Shown: piece after piece, positions 48,001 through 57,316 of the stretch
Layout: each line of letters begins with the position of its first letter
Position numbering within the stretch: position 1 is the stretch's first letter
Assembly (NCBI RefSeq): GCF_038039215.1
Contig: NZ_JBBPCL010000003.1
Span: forward strand, 1-64,000
Direction: 5' to 3'
DNA: 64,000 nt
Source: Pseudonocardia sp. T1-2H
GTDB lineage: Bacteria; Actinomycetota; Actinomycetes; Mycobacteriales; Pseudonocardiaceae
The notes under the pieces: generated by a model
Database searches by the model: none
What the model was told of the DNA's origin: nothing
The model's input: only the letters and a program-made list of their open reading frames with translations
Program-made: the position numbers and the translations under genes

Positions 48001-49584
48001 CGACGAGCGCGGTCTCCATCGCCAGGTGCTCGAACGTCGCGTACCGCTCGTGCTGATGGGGCCGATAGATGCTCTTCCCGTCCTCACGCTGCAGCACCTC
48101 CGGCACCTCGCCCGGATCGGGCATCGACACCGTGACGATCCCGTAAGCCGCACCGTTGCGGAGCACCTCGTTCGTCAGATCCCGCAGTACACCCTCGAGT
48201 GCAGGCGTGCGATCCGACTCCACCTTGATCGCGTTCTGCAGGAGCCCGAAGTCCCACGTCGCGTTGCTGGCCTGCACGGAGTGGACGGCGGCCTGCAAGG
48301 CCTCCTCGCGGGTGCGGTGCACGTATCCGTGCTGGTCGGGATGCCCGCGCCGCCGTACTTGGTCGGCGTGTGCGGCAACATCGACGACCACATTGCCGAG
48401 AGCCTCCAGGCGTGGCCCGGACCAGTTGTCGAGCTGCTCGGCCGGGGAGATGTCCCCGGTCTTACGGGCGCGGTCCTCCACCTTCGCCAGACCCCACATG
48501 CTCTTCCGCTCCGCGGGGAGGGCTCACGACCTTGCCGCTGCCGGAACTCCTCGATGCGGGCGTCCAGGTTCGCTTCGACCTGACGCGCCCGCGAGGACGC
48601 CTCAGCGCAAAGCTGCTGGTCTACCCCCAGAATCTCGCGCGCCTTGCCGTCGGGGCGCATGGCCATGACGACCCCGAGCTTGGCCGCCAGCCTGGTCTCC
48701 AGCGTGCGGTCGTAGATCGCGACCGCACCGAACTTGATGGCCTTGAACCCCTTGCCGTCGAGAGCCTGGATGTTGCGGCTGCGCCGCTCGATGACGCGGT
48801 TCAGCACCGCCACGTGCGTGTGCAGCTGCGGTTCCTGATTGCGATTGGTGGAGTGGTCCCAGCGGGTCCAGACCAGCCCCGTCGCCTCGTCGAACCGGCC
48901 CACGGACTGCCCACCGGCGGTCTTCCCGTGGTAGCCGGAGCGGGTGTAGGCGGCCTCCTGCTCGATGAACGCCATCGCCTCGGCGATCGCCTCCCGGTGC
49001 GCATCCACGACCGCCTGGGCGTCCTCGGACCGGCCCTGCGAGCGCAGCGCGGCGTGCAGGATCGACACGCTCTTCTGCGGCGAGAACGTCAGGTCGTAGT
49101 ACGCCACCGCCTTGCGGCCGGACGCCGCCGCGGCCGTCTCGATCTCCCGGCGGCGCTCCTCCCCGGCGTCGGATTCCTTCGCCAGCGCGGCCGCGACCCG
49201 CTCCGCGGTGGACTTGAACTTGCGCGGCGGACGCCCCAGGAACTTCGGCTCGTCCGGGGTCGAGTCCGGACGCATCAGCTTCCCGAACACCGCCCGCACA
49301 TCGTGCTCAGTCGCCGCCGTCCCGGGCGCGATCCCGAGCATCTCCTGTAGCGCCCCGCCGAACCACACCCCGGGTGGCTCCTTCTCCGCCGCCGCCAGCA
49401 GGTAGCCCGCCCCGGCGGCCGGCGACCCGTTCCCCCCGCCATCGCTCGGGGCGGCGTCGGGGCCGTCGCGATCGAGGTCGTGCTCGGCCGGGGAGGGCTC
49501 GTGCTCGTGCTCGGCGCAGCCGCTTCCTCGCAGGAGGTAGTCCACCGCGCCCGCAGACACGGCGGTGATCCCGAGGAAGCCCAC
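45074..49584 (-). pseudogene. MobF-family conjugative relaxase-helicase (TrwC/TraI-like), one frameshift
   Basis: From GTG 49584 the relaxase domain shows an early tyrosine (AVDYLLRG, Y16), YYDLTFSPQKSVSIL and the three-His metal motif QLHTHVAVLNRV. At the G run 48515-48518 the frame shifts; one added C on the coding strand continues as MWGLAKVEDRARKTGD. The helicase part has Walker A LLGPAGAGKSHTVGAL, Walker B LVVDEAGMSATGEL and a UvrD-like C-terminal motif (TLAYASTVHAAQGRTVD). Total about 1,502 residues. MobF relaxases nick oriT and unwind the transferred strand; the partner is the coupling protein at 24361. oriT is expected near the start. Confidence 0.88.
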
Positions 49585-50606
49585 GTGATCACCCTACCAA
49601 GATCATTAGGCTAATGCATGGGTCTGTTGCGTTCGAGTGGTGAGGACTGGCTAGGGCATGAGAGCGGCGAGATGAAGAGAGAAGTGGATCATGAGAGGAG
49701 GAGGGTGATGGGTGATGGAGGGATGAGCAGGGGGATAGAGAACGCAGGTGTGGGAGGAAGAGCAGTGGAGGAGAAGTGGTCGGTGGAGGGCCCAGAGGCC
49801 GGCTGTGGCGGCTGTGGAGCAGCCGCGTCAGGCTCGGGCTAGGAGAAAGGCGCGTCGATCTCTGGGGCGTTCTGGGCGGGCGCCCCGTGCTGGTGTCCCG
49901 CCGCGCTTTTGACGGGGGCTTCAGCGGCCTTCTGGGCAGCATCTGGATGCATGGCCGGCGGCCGAGAGGCCGTCCTGGGGTGCCCGTGGGAGGGCCCCGG
50001 GAGGCAGTGACTGGTGACCGGTTGCGTCGCGTTGATGGACACGCGGAAGGGTCCGCCGGGGGTGCGCGGGTTCTTCTGAGCCGCTCCGCGGCTACTCGGT
50101 GCTGGCCATCTAGACCGCGGTGAGCCACCCGATGAGGTGCGGGAGCTCCTCACTGGTGAACCCGCCGTCGATCCGCACGTGCTGCCCGCCCGCGTCCTGC
50201 AGGGGACGGCGGCCGGCGGCTGGCCTCGATGGCCTCAGCCCGGTCTCGCGGGGACGGGCGGGCTGGGTTCATCGGCCGCTGGCCCCGTCCGGTTGCGCTG
50301 ACCCTTCGGGCGATTCGGGTGCCGCCATGTCCCGGAGGACCGACCCGACCATCGGCGCGACCAGCACGAACCGGGGGATCGGGGTGCCACGTGGTGCTCA
50401 CCGATCGGGGTGTCTCGCCGGAACCCGCCTGTGCCCCGGCTTGGCGACCATTTCGTGGCGTCCGTGACCGGCCGAGGGCCCCGGACGAGCCCTCAGCGGG
50501 GCGTGGGGCGTGCCTTTCCGAGGCCGTGAGCCGTGGTGTTTGCGCTGGTCGCTACCTACGCTGACGGGGCCAGTGTCGATCAACGAGAGATCAACAGGGA
50601 GGACTG
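49585..50606. other. Long gene-free region upstream of the relaxase (oriT candidate)
   Basis: About 1 kb. It holds a 13-base palindrome CATTAG-G-CTAATG (49604-49616) 20 bp upstream of the relaxase start, and a strongly purine-biased plus strand from about 49,640 to 49,800 (runs of G and A with few pyrimidines). A short minus-strand remnant near 50113-50200 reads VRIDGGFTSEELPHLIGWLT and ends at TAG. No full gene was seen. Confidence 0.45.
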
Positions 50607-51164
50607 ATGTCGACGACCACGACCGGCCGGGGCCAGCCCCGCCGGACCCGGCGTCCCCCGGCCGAGCAACAACGCCTGGAACGGCTGACCGCGGCCCGCG
50701 ACCAGCTCGACGCCGCGGCAGCCGAACGCCGCCGCCGCGAAGACGAGGCGCTCGCCGGATACGCGGCGACGGCTGGGGAGGCCGACGAGGTGATCGCCGC
50801 CCGCGACGTCGCGCTGGCCGACCTCGACCGGCAGCGCCAGGCCGTCATCGACGGCGCCGCGGCGAAGCTCGCCGACATCGACGCGCGGAAGACGGCCGTG
50901 CTGGCCGTTCTGAACGAGCTCGGCCGCAGCGCGGACGAGCTATCCGCGTTGTTCGAGATCCCGGTCAAGAAGGTCCGGGCCCTGCTGCGCACCCAGCGCC
51001 GCAGCACCCCGGCGCCGACCGAACCGGCTGCGACCAGCGACAACAAGCCATCCGGGACGCCACCGGGGAGCTCCAGGACCGGCCGGCGGGTACCTCGCCG
51101 GAGCAGATCGCCAGCTAGAACCTGCTGGTCGAGGCACACGGTGTTCCGGTCCCGGCGGTGGTGA
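50607..51164 (+). CDS. Coiled-coil / helix-turn-helix hypothetical protein
   Basis: Up to 185 residues from ATG 50607 behind GGGAGGA. An Arg/Ala/Glu-rich coiled coil (about 20-95) is followed by LNELGRSADELSALFEIPVK and VRALLRTQ, resembling a sigma-like helix-turn-helix. Similar small proteins are common in actinobacterial mobile elements. The C-terminal 40 residues are low-complexity and the true end may lie in another frame (RDATGELQDRPAGTSPEQIA, ending at 51118). Confidence 0.55.
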   Translation: MSTTTTGRGQPRRTRRPPAEQQRLERLTAARDQLDAAAAERRRREDEALAGYAATAGEADEVIAARDVALADLDRQRQAVIDGAAAKLADIDARKTAVLAVLNELGRSADELSALFEIPVKKVRALLRTQRRSTPAPTEPAATSDNKPSGTPPGSSRTGRRVPRRSRSPARTCWSRHTVFRSRRW

Positions 51165-51422
51165 CCGGGGACAGCCGAGACAGCCTTTCCCGTAGGTGGA
51201 AGGGGACGACGATCAGTCAGCGCTGCTCGTCGTCCCCTTCGCCACGTCCGGACCCGACAGCGCGCCGGGCCGAACCCCTGGCTGCGCCGCCGTGGCCGGT
51301 CAGCCGAAGCGAGCCCGGGCTTCGGCTCGCGGTGGAGCGCCCGCCCGCCTAGATCGTCTTCACCGTCTGGACAAGCAGCTGCGCGGAGGGCATGCCGTCC
51401 TTGGCTGCGTGGTCACCGCTGG

Positions 51423-51449
51423 GGGGCCGCCCCGGCGGGGGGCGGCCCC
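51423..51449 (-). terminator. Terminator hairpin after 47-residue protein gene
   Basis: GGGGCCGCCCC (51423-51433), loop GGCGG, GGGGCGGCCCC (51439-51449): perfect 11-bp GC stem ten bases after the minus-strand stop at 51459. Confidence 0.65.
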
Positions 51450-51458
51450 TTGCGGGGG

Positions 51459-51602
51459 TCAGAACGGCGGGACCAGGTCCGGGCAGAGGCTCTCGGGCCT
51501 GGCCTTGGTGGCCTCCGGGAAGGTGTCCTCGATCCAGTGCTGGAAGGCGACAGCCTCGGCCGTGGAGAGCTGGGTGATCTCAGTGTCGAGGGTGAAAGCC
51601 AT
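51459..51602 (-). CDS. 47-residue protein with structured leader
   Basis: A short acidic protein starting MAFTLDTEITQLSTAEAVAF, then HWIEDTFPEATKARPE, from ATG 51602. GGAGGACACG is an excellent ribosome site, and a strong terminator follows the stop. Coding use and both signals support a real gene. Its leader resembles that of ssb (58346). Function unknown. Confidence 0.6.
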   Translation of the reverse strand: MAFTLDTEITQLSTAEAVAFQHWIEDTFPEATKARPESLCPDLVPPF

Positions 51603-51615
51603 CGTGTCCTCCGGT

Positions 51616-51770
51616 GGTCGGTGCGGGTGGAACGCGGCTTTGCCTCAGCAGGTCGGGGTGGGGTCCCCGCAGGGGACGGGGAGGGGGTTCTGGCTGGCCC
51701 ATCCCGGTGTGACCGCCTCACCCGACCGGTAGCTGACGACGCGACCGCAGCGCGGTCTCACCGGGATGGG
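51616..51770 (-). promoter_or_regulatory. Structured 5' leader shared with ssb (copy 1)
   Basis: On the minus strand this lies just upstream of the 47-residue gene. It has a long imperfect stem between 51698-51716 and 51752-51770 (18 of 19 positions pair), a small hairpin GGC-NNN-GCC (51636-51644), and the block GGTCGGTGCG (plus strand 51616-51625) 14 bases before the start codon. All three parts recur in the same order upstream of ssb. Confidence 0.6.
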
Positions 51771-52103
51771 TCGGCCAGGTTCATCTGCCCGCTCGCCCCA
51801 CCCCGATCTGCTGACCTCCGGGCGGTCCAGTCGTGCCGACCACCGGAGGACGCACCCACCCGCACCGGGCCACCGTCGCCCTCGCCGGTGCCTCACCGCG
51901 GACCGGCACCCGCCGCCCCCACCGGGGCAACTGCGCCGCCGCCCCACCGTGACCAGCACCAACCCCGCGACCGCGGCCAGGTGACCATGTCGAACCGCGA
52001 GGAGCCGTCGACCGAGGGCACTTTGGCTGGGTGCGTGAAGACTGGCTGCAGAACAAGAAGGCGATCCCGCACTGCTGAGTCCGGTTCCCACTCACCCTCT
52101 CGA
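51771..52103. other. Gene-free stretch
   Basis: About 330 bases upstream of the shared leader. No credible gene was recognised; the promoter of the 47-residue gene may lie here. Confidence 0.35.
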
Positions 52104-53102
52104 TCAGGGGTCGAGGATCGCGCCCTCGGCCGCGGCGAGCCGCCCGACCAGCGCCAGAAACTCCTCCCGGGCGGCGGCGGGGCCACTGCCCCCGGTGCGA
52201 GGGTGCGCGAGCATCCGGGCGGCGAGCTCGTCCACGCTCCAGCGGACCAGCAGCCCGTGCCGGGACAGGTAAAGCGCGACCGACCGGATCCGGTACCGGT
52301 CACCGACCGAGTCCAGCCAGGCGTAGGCCAGGACCTGCCACAGCCACACCGCGACCTTGCTCGCCGGCTCGGCCCGGATGACCGTCTTGACGTCGACCAG
52401 GGTGTCCCCGACCAGCAGATCCCCATTGGCCCAGTGCGCCACGAACGCCGGCCCGGCATGCCCCAACGGCGCCCCCGACGGCGGCCGGCGGGCCAGCTCG
52501 TGCAGTTGATCGAGGGTGCCGGAGGTCCGCAGCCGCTCGGCCAGCCGCGCGGTCTCCTACACCACCGCGGCCGGGGTCAGCGACCGCAGTTGCTCGACGG
52601 TCGGCTCGTCGCCGGCCAGAAGCTCCTCGAGGTCCGCGCCGATGGTCCCGGACCGGTAGACGTCCTCCGCGGCCGACCACCATCCGTAGGTGCGGGCCAG
52701 GCCCCGCTCGACCCCGGGTACGCCGATCGTCCCGGTCGGGGCGTGCTGGTCGTGGTAGCGGTGGGTGCGCTCAGCCAGCTCCCCCAGCGCGACGTCCGCC
52801 CAACCTGCCGGCTCCTCGGCAGGCCACGGTTCGCACAGGTCGCGCCACCCACACCGGGTCGGGCGGAAGTCCAACGCGCAAGCCGCGTCGGCGGGCCGCA
52901 GCGACCGGTGCGAGGGGAAGCCGGCCGCGATCCGGTGCGCCGCCGCCCGGGTCAGCAGACCGGGCCCGACCAGCCCGAACAGCCCGTAGTAGAGCGGGGC
53001 CTGCTCCACCGCCGCGGCCATCCGCGCCCCGAAGGTGCCGCCGACCTCGGCCCAGTGCCGCGGGCCGATCTCCGTCCAACGCGCTGGACGGACCGGGCTC
53101 AC
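52104..53102 (-). pseudogene. PD-(D/E)XK nuclease-like protein interrupted by in-frame TAG
   Basis: From ATG 53102 the frame runs 181 codons to TAG 52557-52559, then continues in the same frame without break to 52104. The downstream part has DLLVGDTLVDVKTVIRAEP, a PD-(D/E)XK-type active site (Asp, then D-V-K), and WLWQVLAYAWLD. The upstream part is helical (RCGWRDLCEPWP). Together they make about 332 residues, similar to nuclease-like proteins of actinobacterial mobile elements. A single nonsense change is the simplest explanation. Confidence 0.6.
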
Positions 53103-53319
53103 CCGGGTCAGAACCCGGCAGCGCGAAGCGCCGTTCGGTGATTCGGCCTGTAGTGGCGATCAGGCCGGATCGGCCTCAGGCGCACCGCGATCGTGGCGCG
53201 GCCCGAGTGTTATCGGCTTCGGCGGGTATTTCCTGCGCGGAACGCGAGATCACGGGCCCGTTGCCCCTTAGGGCGGGATGTCCGCAGTGTCGCTTCCCAC
53301 GAGCCTGGAGGACGGTTCG

Positions 53320-54192
53320 GTGCAGGTGCTACGCAACGGGTTCAAGACCGCGGTGCTGCTGGGGGTTCTGTCGGCGCTGATCCTGCTGGTGGGTCAGTGG
53401 CTGGGCGGGACCACCGGGCTGGTCGTCGCCGCGGTGATCGCCCTGGGGATCAACGGGGTGTCCTACTTCTACTCTGAGCGGCTCGCGCTGCGCGCGATGC
53501 GCGCCGAGCAGGTCACCGCGGCTCAGGCGCCGCGGCTGCACGCGATCGTGGCCGAGCTCGCCGAGCGGGCACAGATGCCGATGCCCCGGGTGTACGTGAG
53601 CCCGACCGCGACGCCGAACGCGTTCGCGACCGGCCGCAACCCGCGCCACGCCGCGGTGTGCGTCACCACCGGCATCCTCGAGCTGCTCGACGAGCGCGAG
53701 CTGCGCGGCGTGCTGGGCCACGAGATCAGCCATGTGCGCAACCGCGACATCCTCATCGCCTCGGTCGCGGCCGGCCTGGCCAGCATGATCATGATCCTGG
53801 TGAACATCGCCCAGCTCGGGGCGCTGTTCGGGTTCGGCGGCGACGAGGACTCCGGCCCTGGCTTCCTGGAGATCATCCTGTTGGCGCTGATCGGACCGCT
53901 GGCCGCGGGGTTGATCCAGGCCGCGATCAGCCGGTCGCGCGAGTACGCCGCCGACGCCTCGGGCGCTGAGATCACCGGCGACCCGAAGGCCCTCGCCGCC
54001 GCCCTGGCCAAGATCGAACGCGGTGTGGCGGCCCGGCCGCTGACCCCGTCCCCCGACGCCGCGCCGGTGAGCGCGTTGATGATCGCCAACCCGTTCTCCG
54101 GCCGTGGGCTGATGCAGATGTTCTCCACCCACCCCGATACCGCCGACCGCATCGCCCGCCTCCGCGCCATGGCCACCCGGCCCCACCCCTGA
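53320..54192 (+). CDS. htpX: M48-family zinc metalloprotease HtpX
   Basis: 290 residues from GTG 53320 with GGAGG nine bases upstream. Two N-terminal membrane helices (about 10-50), the zinc motif LGHEISHVRNRD (HExxH), two further helices (MIMILVNIAQLGALFGF, IILLALIGPLAAGLI) and the third ligand in SREYAADASGA. HtpX degrades misfolded membrane proteins under heat or envelope stress. It lies inside the mobile element, next to the small protein at 54271, and may act with the Hsp20 cargo. Confidence 0.92.
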   Translation: MQVLRNGFKTAVLLGVLSALILLVGQWLGGTTGLVVAAVIALGINGVSYFYSERLALRAMRAEQVTAAQAPRLHAIVAELAERAQMPMPRVYVSPTATPNAFATGRNPRHAAVCVTTGILELLDERELRGVLGHEISHVRNRDILIASVAAGLASMIMILVNIAQLGALFGFGGDEDSGPGFLEIILLALIGPLAAGLIQAAISRSREYAADASGAEITGDPKALAAALAKIERGVAARPLTPSPDAAPVSALMIANPFSGRGLMQMFSTHPDTADRIARLRAMATRPHP

Positions 54193-54270
54193 ACCCAGGC
54201 CCACCAACACCCGCAGGCAAGACCCGACGCGGGCCGCGGCGCGCGGCACGCTCCGCACCAGGAAGGTTTG

Positions 54271-54912
54271 ATGGGAATGGGACTTCTCGACAAGCTGCGC
54301 GAACGCCTGACCGGCTCCACCAGTGGGCAGGCGCCCGGTGGCCCATTCGGCTCGGCCGGGGCGCGGCCCGGCGCCGCCGCAAGCGCCCCGGCCGGCCAGC
54401 GCTCCGCGCAGGACCCGGACGAGGCGGCTGTGCAGCGTTACCGCTACATGCTGCGCACCGCCCCACCCGAGACCATCGAGCAGGCCCACGCCGAAGCGTT
54501 CGCCAAACTCACACCCGAGCAGCGCCGCAAGGTCCTCGAGGACGTCGGACAGGCCGTGCCCGCCTCCGAACGCGCCAGCTCTGACGACCCCCAGTCGCTG
54601 GCCCGGATGGCCACCCGCGCCGAAATGCGCCAGCCCGGCACCATGGAACGCACCCTCGGCGGTGGCCGCGGCGGCATGGGGATGGGAGGCATGATCGCCG
54701 GCAGCCTGCTGGCCAGCGTCGCCGGCGCCTTCGTGGGCAGCGCCGTCGCCGACGCATTCCTGGGTGACGACGTCGGCGGCGAGGACATGGCCGGGGGCGA
54801 GGACATGGCCGGCGACGCCCCCGGGCAGGAGCCCGGGATCGCCCCGGGCGTGAGCGATCCCGGAATCAACGACCAGGGCCTGGGTGACTTCGGCGGGATG
54901 GACGACTTCTGA
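54271..54912 (+). CDS. Hypothetical protein downstream of htpX
   Basis: 213 residues from ATG 54271. N-terminal low-complexity Gly/Ala/Pro, a helical middle (ETIEQAHAEAFAKLTPEQRR), a Gly/Met-rich stretch followed by a hydrophobic segment (MIAGSLLASVAGAFVGSAVA), and an acidic Gly/Asp tail. It likely associates with membranes and with stress response by context. No family assigned. Confidence 0.6.
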   Translation: MGMGLLDKLRERLTGSTSGQAPGGPFGSAGARPGAAASAPAGQRSAQDPDEAAVQRYRYMLRTAPPETIEQAHAEAFAKLTPEQRRKVLEDVGQAVPASERASSDDPQSLARMATRAEMRQPGTMERTLGGGRGGMGMGGMIAGSLLASVAGAFVGSAVADAFLGDDVGGEDMAGGEDMAGDAPGQEPGIAPGVSDPGINDQGLGDFGGMDDF

Positions 54913-55157
54913 CACCAACAGCCGGATGTGGTTCGAAGTCGCGCTGTCAATCGACCGGCGTTCGACAGAGCGGCTGTGGTGGTGGCTGAGACAGAGGAAG
55001 GAACGAGATGGAGCGAGGAAGGGCTGACGATAAAACCGCGGCAGTTGCCAGCTCAGGCCGGACCGGGCGGCCGCTTGGCCAGAGGCGCCCGGCCGTCGGC
55101 GTGGGCGCCGGGGCGGGGGAGGGCCCCGGGGTGGCAGCCGCCGGCCGCGCGAACCGG

Positions 55158-56067
55158 TCATGTCTGGCCCCGTCCTCGCCGGATGGTGCGCGGCAGCTTC
55201 CGGCCGAAGGCGATGCCGTCGTCGATGTCGCGGACGACCTCGCGCTCGGTGGTGTCGGGCCCGATGTGCCCGGCGGCGGCGTCGAGCAGGATCTCCCGCG
55301 CGGTCTGCTCCTCGAGCTCCCCCGCCGCCGACGAGCCGCCCCAGGGTGCGGGCGGCCTTGAGCCGGGCCTCGTGCCGGCTCCCGGTCTGCGCGGCCGCGA
55401 GGTCCGCGGCCTCGCTCTCGATGATCGCCCGCACATACGCGCCGGCCCGGATCCGGGAGAGCTGCAGCGGCTCCGCCGGCAACGGAGGCGGCGGCGGGGT
55501 CAGGGCCGTCGCCAGCCAGGCCGGTAGCGGGGCGACCTTCCCGTGCCGGGCCACCCGGTATATGCCCTCGCTCCGGACGGAGCCGGCGCCGACGACGAAC
55601 CCGCCGTGCCCCCGTGTGTCGATCTTCCAGCCGAGACCGCTCTGGGTGTTGCGCAGCTCGAGCCCCTCGGGCATCAGGTAGTACAGGTGCTCGCCGCCGG
55701 TCGGGGTCGTGACCGTGTAGGTGGCGCCGGGGTCGGGTTCACCCGAGGCAGTGGCCAGCCGGCGCAGCACCTCCCGGCCCCCGCTCGCCCCCGCCCATTC
55801 CTCCGGGGCCTCCTGCCCGCGGCCCTGATCGAGGTCGATCACCAGGATCCTGCTGCGACCCACCGCGAGCCCGATGTTGTAGGGCCGGGCGTTCCACCAG
55901 TCGGTGATCGTGTCCGGGTCCCGGGTGGCGGCGTTCTCCCAGTCCTTGACCGCGGGCAGCTTGCCCTTCGGCCACACCGGGAACACGTACAGACCGGCCG
56001 CGGCGGCGTCGAGGGCAGCCTGCATCAGCCGGGTCGGGCGCGGGTTCGGGCTGGCCTGGCTGCTCAT
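55158..56067 (-). pseudogene. Bifunctional DNA primase/polymerase (prim-pol), frameshifted
   Basis: ATG 56067; N-terminal prim-pol domain with GLYVFPVWPKGKLPAVKDWE, YNIGLAVGRSRILVIDLDQG (catalytic Asp pair) and WKIDTRGHGGFVVGAGS. Near 55,330 the frame shifts to ELEEQTAREILLDAAAGHIG and ends at 55158, giving about 302 residues. Such proteins prime or replicate integrative elements and plasmids. The start overlaps the upstream small gene stop as ATGA. Confidence 0.8.
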
Positions 56068-56202
56068 GGGCGACGCTCCCCGTCGGTGATCGTCACCAGG
56101 GTGCCACCCGCCACCGACAGAACGGGCCACATCGGACCCGACACCACCGGGCCCGGTGACCGGGCCCCGGGCCGCCGGCGTCGTGTTGGTCGCGGTGGTC
56201 AT
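56064..56202 (-). pseudogene. Small protein gene coupled to the primase (frameshifted)
   Basis: ATG 56202 has an excellent AGGAGG. The first frame gives MTTATNTTPAARGPVTG; after a shift near 56,150 the next frame reads PMWPVLSVAGGTLVTITDGE and ends in TGA overlapping the primase ATG. The restored product has about 45 residues. Function unknown. Confidence 0.4.
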
Positions 56203-56387
56203 GTCGTTTCCTCCTGCTGATCAGACCGGGCCGGCGTGGTCCCGGCTCCGGTGGTGCTGCTCCGGTGGTGGCGCTCGGGTGGGTGTTCGGGCGGCGGTCG
56301 ATGCGGTGCGGGTGGGGTGCGCGGTACCGTCCGGCCGGACCGGGCCAGATGTCAGCTGGCCCGGCCCACCCCGTCGGTGCCGGTGGG

Positions 56388-56657
56388 TCACGCCGCCGGA
56401 TGGGCGGCGGTGCGCCGGCCGGAACGGCCCCGGCGGTCGATCCCACGGCGCTCGCGGCGCTCGAACTCATCCAGGCCGCCCCACACGCCGTGGTCCTCAT
56501 GCGCCATCGCCCACGCCAGGCACCGGTCGGTCACCGGACAGCGCCCGCAGACGGCCTTCGCCTCAGCGATCTGAGTGGCGGCCGGCCCGGCGTTGCCGAG
56601 CGGGAAGAACAACTCCGGCGGCTCGTCGGTGCAGGCGCCCTTGTTTCGCCAGTCCAT
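56388..56657 (-). CDS. WhiB-family iron-sulfur transcriptional regulator
   Basis: 89 residues from ATG 56657 (AAGGAG upstream). The four cysteines of the [4Fe-4S] cluster are present (Cys9, then CGRCPVTDRC), followed by the signature GVWGGLDEFERR and a basic C-terminus for DNA or sigma contact. WhiB-like proteins also occur on actinobacterial phages and plasmids, as here between primase and SSB genes. It probably controls the element or host genes via redox state. Confidence 0.92.
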   Translation of the reverse strand: MDWRNKGACTDEPPELFFPLGNAGPAATQIAEAKAVCGRCPVTDRCLAWAMAHEDHGVWGGLDEFERRERRGIDRRGRSGRRTAAHPAA

Positions 56658-56692
56658 GACGGTGCTCCTTCTGTTGGTGGTGACGGGGGTGC

Positions 56693-56873
56693 TCAGCGGG
56701 CCGCGGGCTGTTCGCTGCGGGCCACGAGGATCCGGTGGCACTCGGGGTTCGAGCAGCAGTCCTGCAGCCCGAACTTCGCGCCTCGGACCCTGCTGCCGCA
56801 GGCGCGGGCACCAGCGCTCTGCGCCGCCCCCGCCGGTCTCGCGGTTCTTCCGGTTCAGAAACCTGATCGCCAT
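56693..56873 (-). pseudogene. Small zinc-ribbon protein (frameshifted)
   Basis: From ATG 56873 (GGAGGAG upstream) the frame reads MAIRFLNRKNRETGGGGAER then W; removing one C near 56,815 gives WCPRCGSRVRGAKFGLQDCC and CSNPECHRILVA. That is a two-CxxC-type zinc-binding protein of about 59 residues. It precedes the whiB-like gene by 35 bp in the same direction. Confidence 0.5.
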
Positions 56874-57316
56874 CGCTTCTTCTCCTCCTGGGATTTGCGC
56901 GCGCCCCGGTGCGGGGTGCGGGTGTCTTTGCCCCCTTCTCCGAGAGAGGCCGGGTCCGGGCAGCGCCCGGCCCCCGGAGGGGCTCGCCCGCACCCGGGCC
57001 CGTCAGGGCCGGTGCGGGCGGTATCGAGTTGTGCGGGCTGCACCCGGGCCACCGGCGGTGCTCCGGGTGTCCCGCCCAGACGGCGGGACGGGGTTTGTTC
57101 TCCTCGCTTCGGCGCGACCGGGAACGCCCGGGGTTCCGCCTGCTGGTCCGGGCTCGCTGCAGGCGACCGCGCGCGGCCGGAGCGCAGGGCCTGGACCGGC
57201 AAGGGCGGGTTCTCGGGCACCGTCGCGGCGACGAAAAGCGAGGAGACCCCGGCGATCCCGCCGCTGCGGAGGCTCGCCGGCAATCCGGTGGCCCACGCCC
57301 ACCGGGAACGCTGATC
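56874..57316. other. Gene-free divergent region
   Basis: About 440 bases between the zinc-ribbon gene and the plus-strand gene at 57317. It should hold promoters for both directions; no clear palindrome was found. Confidence 0.35.

Noticed and set aside
49618..49842. 74-codon plus-strand frame in the purine-rich tract
   Set aside because: No ribosome site, low-complexity Gly/Glu/Arg composition caused by the GA-rich DNA; more likely non-coding.
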